64,000 nucleotides of DNA from Nitrospira japonica (lineage in GTDB: Bacteria; Nitrospirota; Nitrospiria; Nitrospirales; Nitrospiraceae), in contig NZ_LT828648.1 of the NCBI RefSeq assembly GCF_900169565.1, positions 62,001 through 126,000 of the forward strand. Direction: 5' to 3'. The translations under genes and the position numbers were made by a program. The stretch's first letter is position 1; each line of letters starts with the position of its first letter. Positions 1 through 9,702 of the stretch are shown here, one piece after another. The notes below the pieces were generated by a model that was given only the letters and a program-made list of their open reading frames with translations, did not search any database and had not been told where the DNA came from.

Positions 1-83
1 GATTGAACTTCCCGGGACTGCAAGTCGACCGGTTACACGGTCGAGAGACGCATCGTGAGGATGGGCAATTCTAGGAAGAGAAC

Positions 84-106
84 GGGGCCGTCGATGCGAC
101 GGCCCC
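84..106 (-). terminator. Probable hairpin terminator after the RRM gene
   Basis: A 10-bp GC-rich perfect stem (84-93 with 97-106) and a 3-nt loop lie about 25 bases past the stop codon of the minus-strand RRM gene. The following minus-strand sequence (GTTCTCTTCC) is only moderately T-rich, so termination efficiency is uncertain. Bases 1-83 show no gene that I can support. Confidence 0.5.
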
Positions 107-131
107 GACATGAACCGACTGTGGCGCGGGC

Positions 132-434
132 TTAGTGCCGGCCGCCACCGAACCCGCCGCGGCCTCCGCCGCCACCAGAGCGTGGTTCCTGGGGACGGGC
201 TTCGTTGACTGTCAACGTGCGGCCGCCCAGTTGGGTACCGTTCAACGCGGTGATCGCGGTTTGCGCTTCCGAATCATTGGACATTTCCACGAAGCCGAAG
301 CCGCGCGATTGTCCGGTGAACTTATCCGTGATGATTCGGGCTGACGCCACCGCCCCATGGGCAGCAAACAAGTCACTCAGTTGCTGCTCGGTCGTGGAAT
401 ACGGCAAACCCCCAACATAAATCTTCGAACCCAT
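132..434 (-). CDS. RNA-binding protein, single RRM with glycine-rich tail
   Basis: This 100-residue protein is one RNA-recognition motif followed by a short Gly/Arg-rich C-terminus. The RNP-2 strand is seen as KIYVGGLP near residue 4 and the RNP-1 strand as RGFGFVEM near residues 43-50. The tail reads SGGGGGRGGFGGGRH. Such proteins bind single-stranded RNA in the cytoplasm, often in cold or stress adaptation of RNA folding. The start at MGSKIYVGG is chosen because AAAGGAGG stands directly upstream; a longer reading frame exists but has no ribosome site. The 266 bases upstream (435-700) hold no gene that I can see and probably contain its promoter and leader. The specific RNA targets are unknown. 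Confidence 0.9.
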   Translation of the reverse strand: MGSKIYVGGLPYSTTEQQLSDLFAAHGAVASARIITDKFTGQSRGFGFVEMSNDSEAQTAITALNGTQLGGRTLTVNEARPQEPRSGGGGGRGGFGGGRH

Positions 435-700
435 TGGGTTCCTCCTTTGAGAAATAGGTGTTGTCTTGGACTTGAGCAGAGGAGGCGAGGAAGGAATGGG
501 CCGAAGACGCAAACACGATGGCGACTTAGGTCTGGCTTCCGATCAGATCCCCGGGCAGAACCAAAACAACATCAGGTATCAGGCCTTGTCACTCTCCGCT
601 GTGGCGCCACCAGGCCTTTCGCAGCGCTACGGTTGTGGACTGTACCGCACAATGGTATCCGATTGCAAGAGTTGAATGACTCGCCGTCCCGTCCGGCCGG

Positions 701-1468
701 TCAGTATGCCGCTGGATTGGACAGCGGCCGCTGGGAAAACAAGGGAACTGCGTGCAAGCTATCGAAATACAAGGACGAATCCCCCAGCACCACCAATCCT
801 ACTTCGCCAAACCCGAGCGAATGGTCCTGAATGGACAGAACCTGGGCTCCGTCGAAAAACGTTTCCAGAAAATCTTTGCTGATGATCGTGTTCCGCTGAA
901 TCCTGAGCGAATGCCACTCGGTGGCTTTGGGTACAATGGCGGTCTGCCCCAGCACCGTCACGTTTCCATCCACCATCCGGACGACCTCCAAACGCTTTGC
1001 CGAGAGATCGATAATCGCGGCATAGAATTGCGAGGCATCCTTCAGTCCGATGATGATCCCTCCCCGGCCCGTTCCTCCTTCCGCGGGAAACCGCAGACGG
1101 ACCGAGACATCCGGATATTCATACTGCAGCTTGCTCGCGACGAGCATCCGATAGCAGGTTTCCTGTTTGCAGGAAGACACCGCTTTGAGCATGTTCGGAG
1201 GCGACGGAGACTCGGGATCCGCTTCGATGGTCCAGGTTCCCGTGGACTCACCCCCGAAGGTCAGCTGCGAAAAGTCCGCCGGTGATTCGGACGGCTGCTG
1301 CTGATCGAACGTCCACCGGTTAAACAGGCCGCCGGTGATTTGCCCCTTGAGGTTGGCTTCTTTTTCCGATTGAGTCTCTATCTGGATCGCGTCGGCCGGC
1401 GCGTACAGCACGGCCGCCTGACCCATGGTTGACACAAGGATCGCCACGCATATCTTGGACAGATTCAT
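701..1468 (-). CDS. Exported LamG-like (concanavalin fold) protein, unknown role
   Basis: This is a 255-residue protein with a Sec-type signal peptide (MNLSKICVAILVSTMGQAAV...). The mature part looks like the beta-sandwich found in laminin-G or DUF1080-like proteins, for example WTIEADPESPSPPNML, GGIIIGLKDASQFYAAIID and LRIQRNTIISKDFLETFFDG. Such domains often bind carbohydrates or sit beside glycosidases, but no catalytic signature is visible, so no activity is assigned. The start overlaps the stop of the upstream small gene by ATGA, which indicates translational coupling. It is probably the last gene of a three-gene operon with the YyaL-type protein. Confidence 0.75.
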   Translation of the reverse strand: MNLSKICVAILVSTMGQAAVLYAPADAIQIETQSEKEANLKGQITGGLFNRWTFDQQQPSESPADFSQLTFGGESTGTWTIEADPESPSPPNMLKAVSSCKQETCYRMLVASKLQYEYPDVSVRLRFPAEGGTGRGGIIIGLKDASQFYAAIIDLSAKRLEVVRMVDGNVTVLGQTAIVPKATEWHSLRIQRNTIISKDFLETFFDGAQVLSIQDHSLGFGEVGLVVLGDSSLYFDSLHAVPLFSQRPLSNPAAY

Positions 1469-1749
1469 GATTCGGACGTGTTCCCTTCGTTGGTCATAGT
1501 CATGATGGACCGGGGCTGCCCCAAGTCGACAATGTCCCGCTGACGCTGATCCCGCTCCCGGAGAATCTCTTTTCGCCGCTGCCAGCGGTTCCACGTCCAC
1601 CAGTGCAGCTTGTCGCGAAACGTCACCACCGGGGGCCGGACGCTGCCGCCGGGAGCATGCTGAAAATCATAGCCCTGGTGGGTATTGCGGCGCTCAAAAA
1701 ATCGCCGGTACAGATGATCGTAGATACCTTTTGCTCCATCGCCCGCCAC
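1465..1749 (-). CDS. Small conserved-looking protein of unknown function
   Basis: A 94-residue basic, aromatic-rich protein (for example YDHLYRRFFERRNTHQGYDF and LHWWTWNRWQRRKEILRERD). I do not recognise a family. The GTG start at 1749 is preferred over GTG at 1758 because AAGGAG is placed 8 nt before the former and abuts the latter. It sits 12 bases after the YyaL-type gene, and its stop overlaps the start of the LamG-like gene, so it is the middle gene of one transcript. No signal peptide or membrane segment is visible, so it is probably cytoplasmic. Confidence 0.6.
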   Translation of the reverse strand: MAGDGAKGIYDHLYRRFFERRNTHQGYDFQHAPGGSVRPPVVTFRDKLHWWTWNRWQRRKEILRERDQRQRDIVDLGQPRSIMTMTNEGNTSES

Positions 1750-1761
1750 GACAATCACTCC

Positions 1762-3855
1762 TTATGACGACAACAACCGTTCCAGTTCTTTCGGCTCGGC
1801 CACCGGAGCCGAGCACGTCCGCCCATGACAGACGTACGCAGCCGGATTCCCTTGCAGGCCCGTCTTTCCCGCAGCCAGCGGCAATTCGGGTTCGCTCGCC
1901 TGTCTCGATGGATCGACCGCCAATACCACCCGATTCGACAGATAGCGCTGGTGCACCGTCGTCAAGAGCGCCTCCGTCAACCGATGACTCCGAGGTCCGA
2001 TGACCACGACTTCCTTGGGCTGGGACAAGAGCCAGTCCGCGGCGCACAGCATAGCCGAGGCACCGTAGGGGTTGTGCGTCATCGTACGATGGAACAGCGT
2101 GACAATCCGCCGCGCCCGCTCATAATACCCTTCCTCTCCGGTGAAAGAGAAGAGCCTCAGCAGAAAGGAGGCGAACACGGCATTGCCTGAAGGAAGCGCG
2201 CTGTCGGTTCCCGACATCATCCGCTGGAGCAGAGCTTCGTGGTTGTGGCTCGTAAAAAAGCATCCTCCTGCCGTATCGTCCCAGAAATGTTTGAACGCGG
2301 CCTCCGCCATTTCGCGCGCCCGCTCCAGATACCAGCGATGTGAGGTCGCTTCGAACGCATCGAGCAGGGCCGTCGCCAACCAGGCCGCATCGTCCAGATA
2401 GCCGTTTAATCGCGCCTGCCCGGCTGTGACCGCCCGATACACCCTCCCATCCGCATAGGCATAATCCAGCAGAAAGGTCAGCGCCCGCTCGGCGGTGGTC
2501 AGATAGGCCGCCGTTCCGAATGCCTGGTAGGCGTCCAGGAAAGCGCAGACCATCATGGCGTTCCAGCCGGTCAGAATGTTCTCGTCGCGCGCCGGGCGCG
2601 ACCGCCGATTTCGAACCGCCAAGACCTTGGCCCGCGCCGGCCTTAAGAACACATCGGCCTGTTCCGACTCATCGGCCGAAAATTCGAGCCCGCCCAACCG
2701 GTGCAGCACGTTCTTCCCGTCGAAGTTCCCGGCTTCCGTCACCCCGTAGGCCCGGCAAAATTCCCCTCCGAGGTCGGCCCCGAGAATGGCCGTGAGTTCG
2801 GCCTGGCTCCACACGAAGAAGGCGCCTTCGCGACCTTCACTGTCCGCATCCTGCGCCGCAAAGAACGCGCCGTCCTGATGGGTCAACTCCCGGCGAACAT
2901 ATTCGAGCGTATCCTCGACCACGCGCCGGAACCGATCTTCTTTGGTCAGACGCCAGCCGTCCAGATAGAGACGCACCAATTGGGCGTTGTCATACAGCAT
3001 CTTTTCAAAATGCGGCACCATCCACTGGCCGTCCACCGAGTAACGGTGAAAGCCACCGCCCAGATGGTCGTAGATGCCGCCGGCCGCCATTCGCCTGAGC
3101 TGAAACAACACCTTCCGCCTGAGCGATTCGTCCCCCGGACAGGCGGACGGCCGCAGCATGAAATTCAACGGTGGGACCGTCGGAAACTTCGGCCGGTCGC
3201 CGAAGCCTCCATGAACGTCGTCGAAGAGACCGCCCAATTCCCGGCCTGCGTTCTCCAACAGCTGTTCAACCAATGGCTCGCCGGAACGTTTGGGCGTTCC
3301 GACCCGCAGCAACCCCGCTTTGACGCGCTCGACATTTTTGGTCACCTCGCCATGATGATGCCGATAGGCTTCGATGACGCCCCGCAACACGTCCGGAAAT
3401 CCCGGAAGATTGTAGCGGGGCCCCGGCGGGAAATACGTGCCCCCGTAAAACGGTTCCCGGTCCGGCGTCAGAAACATGGTCAACGGCCATCCGCCGCCAC
3501 GGCCCGTGAACACTTGAACCGACTTCTGGTAGATGTCGTCCAAGTCCGGCCGCTCTTCGCGATCCACCTTGATGTTGATGAAATCCCGGTTCATGAGCGC
3601 GGCGATGTCGTCGCGTTCGAACGACTCATGCGCCATCACGTGACACCAATGGCACGCCGAATATCCGATGGAAAGCAGGATCGGCTTGTCTTCGGCTTTG
3701 GCCCGCGCGAGCGCCTCTTCTCCCCATGGAAACCAGTCCACGGGATTGGCGGCATGTTGCTTGAGATAGGGACTGGACTCGGCGTTCAGACGGTTGAGCG
3801 GACGACCGACGGACGGCGGCGCCTCTGGAGCTTCTTCTCCCGATGTTTCCTTCAT
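1762..3855 (-). CDS. YyaL/DUF255-type protein with N-terminal thioredoxin-like domain
   Basis: A 697-residue protein of the family named YyaL in Bacillus and SPATA20 in animals. The N-terminal thioredoxin-like domain begins [20 protein letters not shown] and carries a CHWCHV redox-type CxxC motif. The rest forms an alpha/alpha-barrel related to glycoside hydrolases or N-acylglucosamine epimerases ([34 protein letters not shown]). Biochemical function is poorly established for the family. The start at MKETSGEE excludes an upstream extension that would overlap the divergent promoter region. Length is normal for the family. It leads the 3855-701 operon and is divergent from the M28 peptidase. 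Confidence 0.9.
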   Translation of the reverse strand: MKETSGEEAPEAPPSVGRPLNRLNAESSPYLKQHAANPVDWFPWGEEALARAKAEDKPILLSIGYSACHWCHVMAHESFERDDIAALMNRDFINIKVDREERPDLDDIYQKSVQVFTGRGGGWPLTMFLTPDREPFYGGTYFPPGPRYNLPGFPDVLRGVIEAYRHHHGEVTKNVERVKAGLLRVGTPKRSGEPLVEQLLENAGRELGGLFDDVHGGFGDRPKFPTVPPLNFMLRPSACPGDESLRRKVLFQLRRMAAGGIYDHLGGGFHRYSVDGQWMVPHFEKMLYDNAQLVRLYLDGWRLTKEDRFRRVVEDTLEYVRRELTHQDGAFFAAQDADSEGREGAFFVWSQAELTAILGADLGGEFCRAYGVTEAGNFDGKNVLHRLGGLEFSADESEQADVFLRPARAKVLAVRNRRSRPARDENILTGWNAMMVCAFLDAYQAFGTAAYLTTAERALTFLLDYAYADGRVYRAVTAGQARLNGYLDDAAWLATALLDAFEATSHRWYLERAREMAEAAFKHFWDDTAGGCFFTSHNHEALLQRMMSGTDSALPSGNAVFASFLLRLFSFTGEEGYYERARRIVTLFHRTMTHNPYGASAMLCAADWLLSQPKEVVVIGPRSHRLTEALLTTVHQRYLSNRVVLAVDPSRQASEPELPLAAGKTGLQGNPAAYVCHGRTCSAPVAEPKELERLLSS

Positions 3856-3941
3856 GGGCCTGCGGCTTAGACGACTGCGATGGATACGTGTCCCTATGCT
3901 ATAGTCCCTCAAACATAGCAGATAGATTCGGCGACACCTGC

Positions 3942-5507
3942 ATGAAAATTTCCTTCCGTTCCGTTTCTCTTGACCAGGCAAGACGACGCCGAACCGGTGG
4001 ATGGCTCTTGCCGGTTTTCCTCGCGCTGATCTCGACCGGCGCCTCGGCGGAATCGCCTCCTGCCGGTGGATCGGGTGACAGCCGCGCGCGTGCTGCGGCG
4101 CTGCAGTCCGTTTCCAGCGCGCGCATGCTGGCCGACATTCATACGCTCAGCGGGGAATCGTTCCAAGGACGCCAGACCGGCTCAGTCGGCGATAGACGGG
4201 CCGCAGAATGGGTGGCTGCACGTTTCGCGGCTCTGCACCTCACCGTTGTTCCTGTATTTTCTTCCGAGGCGGCTGATTCTTCATCCTTGCCGCCCGATCC
4301 GGCTCCATCCGTGCCGGTGTCCATCATCGGCGACGATCCGCACCTGGAAGCCTCGACGGCTCGCGGCATGACGGCCGGCCGCGCACCGGCCGACTATCTG
4401 CCGATTCTCGACTCCCCGCCGGTTGATACGACCGCACCGGTCGTCTTCGTCGGTTACGGCATTTCCGATACGGCCCGCGGCTATGACGACTATGCCGGCC
4501 TCGACGTGCGAAACCGCATCGTCCTCTTCATGCGGGGAAAACCCGATCACTACCCGGTGCCCGTCTCTCATGCGGAGAAGGAACGAATCGCCCGTGAAAA
4601 CGGCGCCGTCGGATTTCTGACGGTCACCGGCCCGATCTTGAATCCGTATGAGGCCCGCCGAGGGATGACGACCGCCCCCAGCGCCTTTTATGGTCGACAG
4701 GGCGGCGGTATTCCGCTGCCGGGAGCCTGGATCAGTCCGGCATTCGCGGACCGGCTCCTCTCGTCGGCAGTGGGAGGAGATCAGCCCTTGCGTGCATTGC
4801 AGGAACGTGTGAATCAATCCCGCCGCCCGCACTCGCGGCCTGCCGGCTCCGTCGTCCGCATGGCCTGGGACAGTCTGCGTACGTCGGGGCCGCTCTACAA
4901 CGTCATCGCCAGTATTCCGGGACGAGAGCCTGATCTCAAAGAACAACCCGTCATCCTCGGCGCCCATCGCGATCATTTCGGACGACAGGCCGGTTTGCTC
5001 TTTCCCGGAGCGGACGACAATGCGTCGGGCACCGCCGTCGTGCTGGAGGTGGCCCGGATCCTCGCGGAAGCCGGCGTGCAGCCCGCACGAACGATCACCT
5101 TCGTATCCTTTGACGGAGAAGAGCAGGGCCTGCTCGGCTCCCGGTCATACGTGGACAGGCACGTGACCGGACCGGTGAAACCCACCGGCATGATCAACGT
5201 GGATCATGCCGGCGTTGGCAACGGACGGCTGACGGTCGGGGTGACCGGATTCGACAAGCAGGTGGCACAGGAGGCGGGGCAGTCGGCGGGGCTCGCCGAG
5301 CAGCTGGATCTGTTTGGATTTTTCCCCGGCGGCGACCACGTGCCCTTCAAAGAGGCCGGAGTACCGACCATCACGGTCGTCAGCGGCGGCTCACACGCTC
5401 ACTATCACAAACCCACCGATACACCGGACACGGTGAATCCCCGCATCTTGGAATCGGCGGCCCGCTACGTGCTCGCGCTGGTCTGGCAATTGGCCGACTC
5501 GCGCTAG
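3942..5507 (+). CDS. Exported M28-family zinc aminopeptidase with PA domain
   Basis: A 521-residue secreted peptidase. Residues 1 to about 35 form a signal peptide ending near ASA. A protease-associated (PA) insert is seen around [18 protein letters not shown]. The M28 catalytic domain shows HRDHF, the bridging Asp in [10 protein letters not shown], the catalytic Glu pair in [10 protein letters not shown], the third metal Asp in NVDHAG and the last His in [12 protein letters not shown]. These are the ligands of a co-catalytic di-zinc site. The expected role is aminopeptidase activity in the periplasm or envelope on peptides of unknown source. The start at MKISFRS is the first that gives a clean signal peptide. 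Confidence 0.92.
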   Translation: MKISFRSVSLDQARRRRTGGWLLPVFLALISTGASAESPPAGGSGDSRARAAALQSVSSARMLADIHTLSGESFQGRQTGSVGDRRAAEWVAARFAALHLTVVPVFSSEAADSSSLPPDPAPSVPVSIIGDDPHLEASTARGMTAGRAPADYLPILDSPPVDTTAPVVFVGYGISDTARGYDDYAGLDVRNRIVLFMRGKPDHYPVPVSHAEKERIARENGAVGFLTVTGPILNPYEARRGMTTAPSAFYGRQGGGIPLPGAWISPAFADRLLSSAVGGDQPLRALQERVNQSRRPHSRPAGSVVRMAWDSLRTSGPLYNVIASIPGREPDLKEQPVILGAHRDHFGRQAGLLFPGADDNASGTAVVLEVARILAEAGVQPARTITFVSFDGEEQGLLGSRSYVDRHVTGPVKPTGMINVDHAGVGNGRLTVGVTGFDKQVAQEAGQSAGLAEQLDLFGFFPGGDHVPFKEAGVPTITVVSGGSHAHYHKPTDTPDTVNPRILESAARYVLALVWQLADSR

Positions 5508-5542
5508 AGACGCGGGGAAACGTATTGCCGGTAGATTTTCGC

Positions 5543-5965
5543 TCAGGGGATTTCGTCGAGCAGCGTCGATTCGATGGGGGGCAGAGGTGCCGTTCCTCGA
5601 GGGGGACTGGGAAGCACGATGGGAGAGCCGACTTGGTTGGCTCCTTGAATCAAACCGATGGAAAGCTGCGGTCCCAACGTCATGACTGCCCCGCTCCATG
5701 CCTGACCCGTGGTGGGGTTTCGGAAACTGAACGATTGGAAATTGTTCCCGGGATTGTACATGTACCCTTGCGTCCCTTGATTATCGATATACAGACTGCC
5801 CGGACCCACGAGGCTGAAAAGAGGCGCGACCCCGCCGTCGAATCCCCGCACACCCGACACGGTTTGGGCCCAAGCTGGTCCCCCTCCGGCCACGCACAGC
5901 AGCAGGAAGCACGTGGCCGCGGCGCAGAGCGATCGATGCGAAGGAAGTTCATGACAGTCTTGCAT
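5543..5965 (-). CDS. Small exported protein, unknown function
   Basis: A 140-residue protein with a probable signal peptide ending near PAWAQ and a Gly/Pro-rich mature part (NQGTQGYMYNPGNNFQSFSF). No family is recognised. The ATG at 5965 has no Shine-Dalgarno sequence but lies where transcription from a near-consensus promoter would begin, so the message may be leaderless. It is divergent from the TolC-family gene. Confidence 0.6.
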   Translation of the reverse strand: MQDCHELPSHRSLCAAATCFLLLCVAGGGPAWAQTVSGVRGFDGGVAPLFSLVGPGSLYIDNQGTQGYMYNPGNNFQSFSFRNPTTGQAWSGAVMTLGPQLSIGLIQGANQVGSPIVLPSPPRGTAPLPPIESTLLDEIP

Positions 5966-5971
5966 AAACCC

Positions 5972-6000
5972 ATTATAGTATGGGACACATTCCCTGTCGA
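5972..6000 (-). promoter_or_regulatory. Near-consensus sigma-70 promoter for the small exported protein
   Basis: Read on the minus strand: -35 TCGACA (5995-6000), a 17-base spacer and -10 TATAAT (5972-5977). The predicted transcription start falls at about 5965, which is the A of the ATG start codon. Confidence 0.6.
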
Positions 6001-6018
6001 TCATTCAAAGGGGGCACC

Positions 6019-7578
6019 ATGACACGAAGATCGAGGCCGTCCGGGGTATGCCCGGTGCTGCTGGGTATCAGCATCAGCCTCACCGGAATGACCGGACCCG
6101 CCTGGGGCGCGGACGATCCGAAAGCTCAGTCGGAAGAGCGGCGGGAGGCCATTTCGCTGGCCGACGCGGCGCTTCGCGCCTTGAAGAGCAATCTGGATAT
6201 CAGCATCAGCCGCCAGACGAAAGAGAGCCGGCTTGCGGATATCGTCGTGGAGCAGGCCAAGTTCGATCCGACCCTCAGCGTAAACGGGCAATACAACCGG
6301 TCGGCCAGCCCCCTGAACCGTCCGGTGTTCGGCGGTACGCAGGGCAACCTCACCGATATCCAAACCTTCGATCAGCGGACCAGTCAGGTAACGGTCGACG
6401 CGGTGACGAACCTCGTCACCGGCGGTAACATCGACGTCAACTATGCTCCGGCGCGAACCAACGTGAACCCCGAAGTCGCCCAAGGATTCTTGTACAACCC
6501 GGCCTATACGAGCAGCCTGGCGTTGACCGTGACGCAGCCGTTGCTCCGGAATGCCGGCATCGACATCAATAAAACGTTCATCAAGGTCGCCCAAAACAAC
6601 GCCGACGTGGAGCAGCACGTCTTTCGAGATCGCGTGTTGACCGTGATCGCCACGGTGGAGCAGACCTATTGGGAACTGGTCTTCGCAAATGAGAATTTAA
6701 AGGTGGCGCAAGCAGCCCTCAAGGCCGCACAGGAACTGCTGGCCAGCAACCGGGCCAAGTCCAAGGCCGGCGTCATGTCCATCGTGGACGTCCTGCAGGC
6801 CGAGGCCGCCGTGGCCTCCCGCGTGGAACAGGTGCTGGTCGCGGAAAAAGCCATTCGCGATCAGGAAGACCAACTCCGTCGCCTGCTCAATCCCGGTGAA
6901 GAAGACCTGCGTCTGGACGTGCGCCTCACCCCGATCGATCCCCCGGTCACGGTGCTGGAACCCCTCAGCCTCCAGGAGGCGATCGACATTGCGATCGAGC
7001 AACGTCCGGAAATCGTACAGGCGAAGAAAAATCTCGACTCCGGCGAACTCAATAAACAGTTCGCGAAGAATCAGCTGCTTCCGACCCTGTCGTTTCAAGG
7101 CACGATGGGCCTGCTCGGCCTGGGCGGCGACTACAAGGGCACCAGCGAGAGGAACTTCAACGGCGATTTTTACAACTATGGCGCCGGCCTCGTGCTGAGC
7201 TATCCGCTCGGGAATCGCTCGGCCATCAGCACCTACAACAAGCGGCAACTCGAAGCCAAAAACGCCGAAGCGACCCTGTCCAGCGTGCGGCAACAAATCA
7301 TCGTGGGCGTTCGGGAGGCGGTGCGCCGGGTGCAGACGGATTTCAAGCGAATCGAAACCACCCGCTCCGCCCGCATCATGGCGGAGAAGCAGCTTCAGGC
7401 CGAGCAGGAGCGTCTCAAAGTCGGTCTCAGCACGACGCGCTTCGTACTCGATTTCCAGCGCGATCTCGCGACGGCGCAGGGCAACGAACTGCGCGCGACC
7501 GTGGATTACAACAAGTCGTTGTCCAACCTGTCGCGGCACAAGGCGACGACGCTCGACCGCTACCATCTCGAACTGTAG
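6019..7578 (+). CDS. TolC-family outer-membrane efflux protein
   Basis: A 519-residue outer-membrane factor of the type I secretion / RND efflux class. It has a signal peptide ending near AWG, then paired helical-hairpin regions with the recurring pattern of the family (EEDLRLDVRLTPIDPP, LQEAIDIAIEQRPEIVQAKK, LSYPLGNRSA). Trimeric relatives span the outer membrane and dock with inner-membrane pumps. No adaptor or pump gene lies nearby, so the partner must be encoded elsewhere. The start has the strong site AAAGGGGG 6 bases upstream. The next gene follows after 12 bases, suggesting cotranscription. Confidence 0.92.
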   Translation: MTRRSRPSGVCPVLLGISISLTGMTGPAWGADDPKAQSEERREAISLADAALRALKSNLDISISRQTKESRLADIVVEQAKFDPTLSVNGQYNRSASPLNRPVFGGTQGNLTDIQTFDQRTSQVTVDAVTNLVTGGNIDVNYAPARTNVNPEVAQGFLYNPAYTSSLALTVTQPLLRNAGIDINKTFIKVAQNNADVEQHVFRDRVLTVIATVEQTYWELVFANENLKVAQAALKAAQELLASNRAKSKAGVMSIVDVLQAEAAVASRVEQVLVAEKAIRDQEDQLRRLLNPGEEDLRLDVRLTPIDPPVTVLEPLSLQEAIDIAIEQRPEIVQAKKNLDSGELNKQFAKNQLLPTLSFQGTMGLLGLGGDYKGTSERNFNGDFYNYGAGLVLSYPLGNRSAISTYNKRQLEAKNAEATLSSVRQQIIVGVREAVRRVQTDFKRIETTRSARIMAEKQLQAEQERLKVGLSTTRFVLDFQRDLATAQGNELRATVDYNKSLSNLSRHKATTLDRYHLEL

Positions 7579-7590
7579 CGCCTGTCCGCG

Positions 7591-8301
7591 ATGGCTCCGC
7601 AGCCTGACCGGTCTCTTCAGGATCGCGGCGCAGAACGGGGAGCCGTCCTTGCGCTGCTTCCCATGGCCGCCACAGCCGCATTTTACGGCCTTCCCACGCG
7701 ACTCCAGGATCAGCCGGCGGTCCAATTCATCCCCCAGCTGCTGGGCTACCTGGCGTGTATGCTCTGGGCAGCCCGTAATCCCGGACTCATCGCCCGTTTC
7801 GGGCTCGAACCGGCCAAGATCGGCGCGGGCCTCGTGCGCGGAGTGCCCGTCGGTTGCGTGCTGGGATTCTTCAACTCCTTCGTGATTCTTTGGTGCGTTC
7901 CACGGTTGGGGTACGACCTCACGTTTCTCACGCACACGCCGCATGCCCGGCTCCCGGTGTACCTCATGCTGCCGTGGTTCATTTGCCTCATCGCGCTGTT
8001 CGTGGAGTTCAACTTCCGCGGCTTTCTGCTGGGACGCCTGCAGGCGCTGGGCACTGCGGCGCTCGGAGCCGGCCGTCCCCGTCTCCGTTCGAATCTCGCC
8101 ATCGGACTCAGCGCGCTCGCATTTTCCTTCGATCCGTTCATGACGCAGACGTTTCGTGAGCTCCACTGGATCGCCGTCTGGGATGGAGCGATCTGGGGCG
8201 CGCTTCACGTCGCCATGCGCAACCTGTACGTCCCCATCACCGCGCATGCAGTGGAGGTTCTCGTCATGTATAGTGTCATACGATTGGCGCTGCTGGAGTG
8301 A
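7591..8301 (+). CDS. CPBP-type (CAAX protease-like) membrane protein
   Basis: A 236-residue polytopic membrane protein with about six hydrophobic segments. The family's key motif is degenerate but visible: VEFNFRGFLLGRL (an E-x3-R pattern near residue 137) and histidines in WGALHVAMRNL and ITAHAVEVL. CPBP proteins are intramembrane glutamic proteases involved in protein processing or bacteriocin self-immunity, although many lack a known substrate. It follows the TolC-family gene by 12 bases. Assignment rests on the motif pattern and topology, not on a search. Confidence 0.65.
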   Translation: MAPQPDRSLQDRGAERGAVLALLPMAATAAFYGLPTRLQDQPAVQFIPQLLGYLACMLWAARNPGLIARFGLEPAKIGAGLVRGVPVGCVLGFFNSFVILWCVPRLGYDLTFLTHTPHARLPVYLMLPWFICLIALFVEFNFRGFLLGRLQALGTAALGAGRPRLRSNLAIGLSALAFSFDPFMTQTFRELHWIAVWDGAIWGALHVAMRNLYVPITAHAVEVLVMYSVIRLALLE

Positions 8302-8343
8302 ACCGGCACCGACGTATTCGGCGATCCCGGCGTCGAGACGGAC

Positions 8344-8781
8344 GTGCGCCGGTCCAGCCGGACGTGGCTCCCCGACCCGAATCAGAACGGCAGACCGGCA
8401 TCGACGAGACTGCAGCGGGCCGGCGACATCATCTCGCACATCGTGAACGAACTGATCAAATACGGGCTCTACTTCCTGCTCGGCGGGACGATCGTCAGCC
8501 TCTCGACCTACCTGGGCTCGCAAGGGCGATCTTTCCTGGCCGCCTTTGCCAGCACGTTTCCGGCGATCACCGGCGCCACGTTTCTTCTGATCTATCTGAA
8601 TGGCGGAACGGACTCCCTCGTCGGCTACGCGAAGAACCTCTTGTGGTTCGTTCCACCGTGGATCGTCTATGTGATCAGCATGATCGTCGTGGTGCCCCGT
8701 CTTGGATTCTGGCCCGGCGCGGCCATGTCGCTGACGCTGTATATGATGTGCATTGCCATCCTGAAGATGACGCTGCGATAA
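8344..8781 (+). CDS. Small integral membrane protein, DUF3147/GlpM-like
   Basis: A protein of up to 145 residues with four hydrophobic segments (YGLYFLLGGTIVSLSTYLGS, FPAITGATFLLIYL, LLWFVPPWIVYVISMIVVV, ALAMSLT-like end with LYMMCIAILKM). The pattern resembles DUF3147/GlpM-like proteins. Function is unknown. The start is unclear: GTG at 8344 gives a basic N-terminal extension without a ribosome site, and GTG at 8443 (just before the first membrane helix) is a plausible alternative. Confidence 0.6.
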   Translation: MRRSSRTWLPDPNQNGRPASTRLQRAGDIISHIVNELIKYGLYFLLGGTIVSLSTYLGSQGRSFLAAFASTFPAITGATFLLIYLNGGTDSLVGYAKNLLWFVPPWIVYVISMIVVVPRLGFWPGAAMSLTLYMMCIAILKMTLR

Positions 8782-8905
8782 CCGCCAGGAGGGCGGTCAG
8801 TGTTTCGCGTGAAGGGCAGCGTGAGCGACCTGAGTTTCGAGGTGCGGCTCGGCGGGAAAAACGATGGCCTAGCGGGTCCGACCGGGCGGATCGAATGGGG
8901 ACGGG

Positions 8906-9481
8906 TTACGACACGCCGAAGTGCAGGCGGCTCATCTCCCTCATCGCCGCCACCAACTGTTCGACCGCCTCGGTGACGGCGGCGCTGGCCTTGTGTGACG
9001 GGCCTTTGCCTCCGGCCCAGATATCCGGAGGATTCTCCAATTCGAGCACGTTCTGACAGAATCTGCTCAATGAGTGCTTCCAATAGACGCCGTCCTGCGC
9101 TTGTTGAACGAAATGTTCCCGGTCCTCCGTGAAGGGCGCGTCGAATTGCCTGGCCCGCATCTGCCACATCTGCTCCATGGCCTGCTGCCGCTCCTGACTA
9201 AATTCCAAGCGGGTGGCCTTTTCGTTCAAGGCGGCGAACAATCCCCCGATTACGCGTTCGACCTCGGACTCGGGAAACATACCGACGCAAGATTGCACGA
9301 CGAGATATTTGTGGAACAGAAAGACCTCGGCGCTGACGCGGGCGTCGTTCGCCGAGGGATCGTAAGCCCTTGCCAATTCCTTGAGCGCGTCCCCGGACCG
9401 CCCTTCCAGACTGCTGCCCAGCAGGATTGCCAACTGTCGACCGAGGCTCAGATAGTCAGACGGCGTGGAGGACTGTGCCAT
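8906..9481 (-). CDS. Helical protein of unknown function
   Basis: A 191-residue, mostly alpha-helical soluble protein (SLGRQLAILLGSSLEGRSGD, SQERQQAMEQMWQMRARQFD). No recognised motif, signal peptide or membrane segment is visible. The start MAQSSTPSDYL is chosen because AGGAG lies about 12 bases upstream and the longer frame is rich in non-coding-like residues. It lies between the membrane protein at 8344 and the divergent uvrA paralogue, with no operon partners. Confidence 0.6.
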   Translation of the reverse strand: MAQSSTPSDYLSLGRQLAILLGSSLEGRSGDALKELARAYDPSANDARVSAEVFLFHKYLVVQSCVGMFPESEVERVIGGLFAALNEKATRLEFSQERQQAMEQMWQMRARQFDAPFTEDREHFVQQAQDGVYWKHSLSRFCQNVLELENPPDIWAGGKGPSHKASAAVTEAVEQLVAAMREMSRLHFGVS

Positions 9482-9702
9482 ACGAATCGAAACTCCTCTC
9501 CTCGGGCCGGACGGCCGACCCGTCATGTGGTAGATATCCGTGGCGCGCACCGGCCTCATATTCTCATTCGGCGGAGGAATCCCCAAGACAAAGCAGGATT
9601 CCTTCCGCCCCCCTATGGCGACGCCCCTTCGTTGAAGACGCCGCCGGCTCTTGCTAGGATGACCGGTCTCGCTTCTGCACAGAAGGAGGGCGTGTCCCGC
9701 CT

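Noticed and set aside
2701-3870. A 389-codon plus-strand open frame
   Set aside because: Antisense to the YyaL-type gene, which has clear domain motifs; the shadow frame shows none.
6697-8523. A 608-codon open frame on the minus strand
   Set aside because: It is antisense to the TolC-family, CPBP and DUF3147-like genes, has no recognisable domains and a composition typical of the shadow frame of GC-rich coding DNA.
8781-8797. Hairpin ACCGCC-AGGAG-GGCGGT after the DUF3147-like gene
   Set aside because: Stem is only six pairs and no T-run follows, so I do not call it a terminator.
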